This document shows, in pieces, positions 62,475 through 64,000 of a stretch of 64,000 nucleotides of DNA. Source of the DNA: Actinoplanes sp. NBC_00393 (GTDB lineage Bacteria > Actinomycetota > Actinomycetes > Mycobacteriales > Micromonosporaceae). The notes under the pieces are model-generated. The model did not search any database and was not told where the DNA came from. It saw only the letters and a program-made list of their open reading frames with translations. Each line of letters opens with the position of its first letter. Within the stretch, counting starts at the first letter, position 1. The position numbers and the translations under genes are program-made. The stretch spans positions 3,810,501-3,874,500 of the forward strand of contig NZ_CP107942.1 of the NCBI RefSeq assembly GCF_036053395.1, given 5' to 3'.

Positions 62475-63460
62475 ATGCTGGGTGCGCTGGGCCTGAGCCC
62501 CGAACACGAAGCGGTCTACAGTGTGCTCGCCGGTCGTGCCCAGGCCGACCTGGCCGAGCTGAGCGAGCTCCTGCACCTGCCCGCCGCCGGGATCGCGGCC
62601 GCGCTGGACCACCTGGTCGCCTGCGGCCTGGTGAAATCCGCCCCGGACGGCGCCTTCGCGGCCGCCCCGCCCGCGGTCGCGCTCGGCGCCATGATCAGTG
62701 AGCGGCGGGCGGAGCTGCGCAGCGCCGAACTGGCCCTGGTCACCCTCGCCGAGGAGCATCGCCAGGCGATGGCGGGCCGCAGCATCAGCGAACTCATCGA
62801 AGTGGTCACCGGTGTCGAGGCGATCCGGCACCGGTTCGCCCAGGTGCAGCACGCCGCCCGTACGCAGGTCCGCAGCTTCGTCACCACGCCCTTCATCGCG
62901 GTGCCGCCGGGCGCCAACCCGGCGGAGTGCAGATGGTGGCGCAGGGCGTGCGGTACCGGGTCGTCATCGACCAGCCGGCGCTGACCGAACCCGGTGTCAT
63001 CGCCGAAACCAGCGAATCCCTGCGCCAGGGCGTCGAGGTACGGGTGGTCGCGTCGCTGCCGATCAAGCTGATCCTGGCCGACAGCGAACTCGCCCTGGTG
63101 CCGCTGACGGGCACACCCGCAGACGAACCGTGTGCGGTCCTGCTGCACCGCGCCGGGCTGCTCACCGCGATGGACGCGCTGTTCGAGGTCGTCTGGCGCC
63201 ACGCCCATCCGCTCGACGAGCTGGCGCTCGGCAACCCGGCCGCGGAGGACTTCGCGGGCACGGACGCGGACGCCCCCACCGCGCTGGACCGCAAGATCCT
63301 GGCGCTGATGCTGGCCGGACTCACCGACCAGGCGATCACCGCCCAGCTCAACCTCTCGCTCCGTACGCTGCAACGCCGCCTGCGGCACCTGATGGATCTG
63401 GCCGGCGTCCAGAGCCGGATGCAGCTCGGCTGGTACGCGGCCCGCCACGACTGGGCGTGA
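62475..63460 (+). pseudogene. TrmB/LuxR-type regulator split by a frameshift
   Basis: The first frame (ATG 62475) encodes a TrmB-like winged helix (AVYSVLAGRAQADLAELSEL) and a helical linker up to PPGANPAE near 62926. The second frame, from about 62925, carries on as MVAQGVRYRVVIDQPAL, then a sensor domain and a C-terminal LuxR-type HTH (ALMLAGLTDQAITAQLNLSL), ending at 63460. Joined by a one-base correction the protein would be about 328 residues, a typical actinobacterial TrmB-LuxR regulator. Both halves are well conserved, so a recent mutation, a sequencing error or programmed shifting is possible. GGAGAGGAGA precedes the start. Confidence 0.8.
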
Positions 63461-63479
63461 CGCACCACCCGGCGCCGAT

Positions 63480-64000
63480 CTATTTGCGGGCCACCGCGCC
63501 GTACACGGAGACCTGTGCGTCCGACGGCGCGGGGTCGGTGGGCTCGCCCAGGTCGGGGCGCCAGGCGGGCACGACCTGCAGGCCCGGCTCGACCAGGTCC
63601 AGGCCGGTGAAGAACCGCCCGATCTCCGCCTTCGGGCGCACCTGCATGGTGACGCCCTGCCGACGGTACACCTCGGCGATCTGCTCCCACGCCTCCGGCC
63701 GGAAGTCGCCGGTCAGGTGCGACAACGCCAGATAGCTGCCGGACGGCAACGCGGCCAGGAGCCGCTCGACGATCGCCCACGGATCGTGGTCGTCGCCGAC
63801 GAAATGCAGGATCGCGATCAGCAGCAGACCGACCGGGCGGTTCAGGTCGAGGGTGTCGCGCAGCACCGACGAGCCGAGGATCGAGTCGACGTCGCGCAGG
63901 TCCGCGTCGATGTAGTCGGTGCGGCCGTCGGGGTGGCTGGTCAGCAGCGCGCGGGCGTGGGTCAGCACGATCGGGTCGTTGTCCACGTAGACGACCCGGG
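63480..64000 (-). CDS. SAM-dependent methyltransferase, DUF574 family, N terminus outside window
   Basis: The last ~174 codons of a DUF574 methyltransferase are visible; the frame is open to the window edge. VVYVDNDPIVLTHARALLTS at the edge, VGLLLIAILHFVGDDHDP and FFTGLDLVEPGLQVV match the family and the 31-kb paralogue. The SAM-binding glycine motif lies beyond the window. The substrate is unknown. It is convergent with the frameshifted regulator gene. Confidence 0.88.
   Translation of the reverse strand, partial: RVVYVDNDPIVLTHARALLTSHPDGRTDYIDADLRDVDSILGSSVLRDTLDLNRPVGLLLIAILHFVGDDHDPWAIVERLLAALPSGSYLALSHLTGDFRPEAWEQIAEVYRRQGVTMQVRPKAEIGRFFTGLDLVEPGLQVVPAWRPDLGEPTDPAPSDAQVSVYGAVARK

Overview
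This window is chromosomal DNA from a very GC-rich, filamentous-type actinobacterium. A member of the Micromonosporaceae, such as Actinoplanes or a relative, is the best guess. The reasons are strong third-position G/C, many GTG starts, two SAM-dependent methyltransferases of the actinobacterial DUF574 family, a MalT-like LuxR giant regulator, an ECF41 sigma factor and many secreted plant-polysaccharide hydrolases. I see no rRNA, tRNA, CRISPR array, IS element or phage gene. The genus is an inference from style, not from a marker gene.

Layout. 1-3.5 kb: a 5'-truncated PepSY membrane protein, two small membrane proteins, and an orphan CbiM/PDGLE metal-uptake pair. 3.7-8.2 kb: sensing genes (GAF-PAS-PAS-GAF histidine kinase, single-domain response regulator, GAF-ANTAR protein) and a YcxB-like protein. 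8.3-13.4 kb: a membrane protein, an FAD amine oxidase, a secreted GH5 hydrolase with an unusual three-fold Cys repeat, and a RibD-type reductase. 13.5-16 kb: a NarL-type regulator facing tail-to-tail a histidine kinase whose N-terminal half is a decayed copy of its own C-terminal half. 16-22 kb: a complete arabino-oligosaccharide locus (binding protein, two permeases, GH127, LacI regulator) with tandem LacI-type operators. 22-33 kb: an MFS exporter, a chemoreceptor, an ArsR regulator, a lipoprotein esterase, miscellaneous enzymes and decayed SDR and MarR genes. 33.4-37.6 kb: an ECF41 sigma factor divergent from a serine hydrolase-MFS-carboxymuconolactone decarboxylase-like operon, with two mirror-image ECF41-type promoters sharing one palindrome. 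37.6-46.8 kb: two TetR loci with visible operators, carbonic anhydrase, an LLM flavoenzyme, a Nudix pseudogene and methyltransferases. 46.9-51.7 kb: a MalT-like regulator divergent from an MFS exporter over a 26-bp tandem repeat. 51.7-58.2 kb: a second hydrolase block (GH5 mannanase, mannose-6-phosphate isomerase, GH43, GH11 xylanase-CBM2). 58.7-64 kb: a large secreted subtilase, a frameshifted regulator and a truncated methyltransferase.

How the parts fit. The clearest theme is hemicellulose use: xylan (GH11, GH43), arabinan side chains (GH127 with its ABC importer), mannan (GH5 with a mannose-6-phosphate isomerase overlapping its 3' end) and possibly ester side chains (CE1-like lipoprotein). 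The importer operon has no ATPase gene, so a shared MsiK-type ATPase elsewhere is likely. The second theme is local regulation: almost every divergent gap carries an inverted or direct repeat that looks like the operator of the adjacent regulator. The signals I consider most worth testing are the mirror-image ECF41 promoter pair, the kinase with a built-in pseudo-kinase half, and the three-fold Cys module on the GH5 enzyme.
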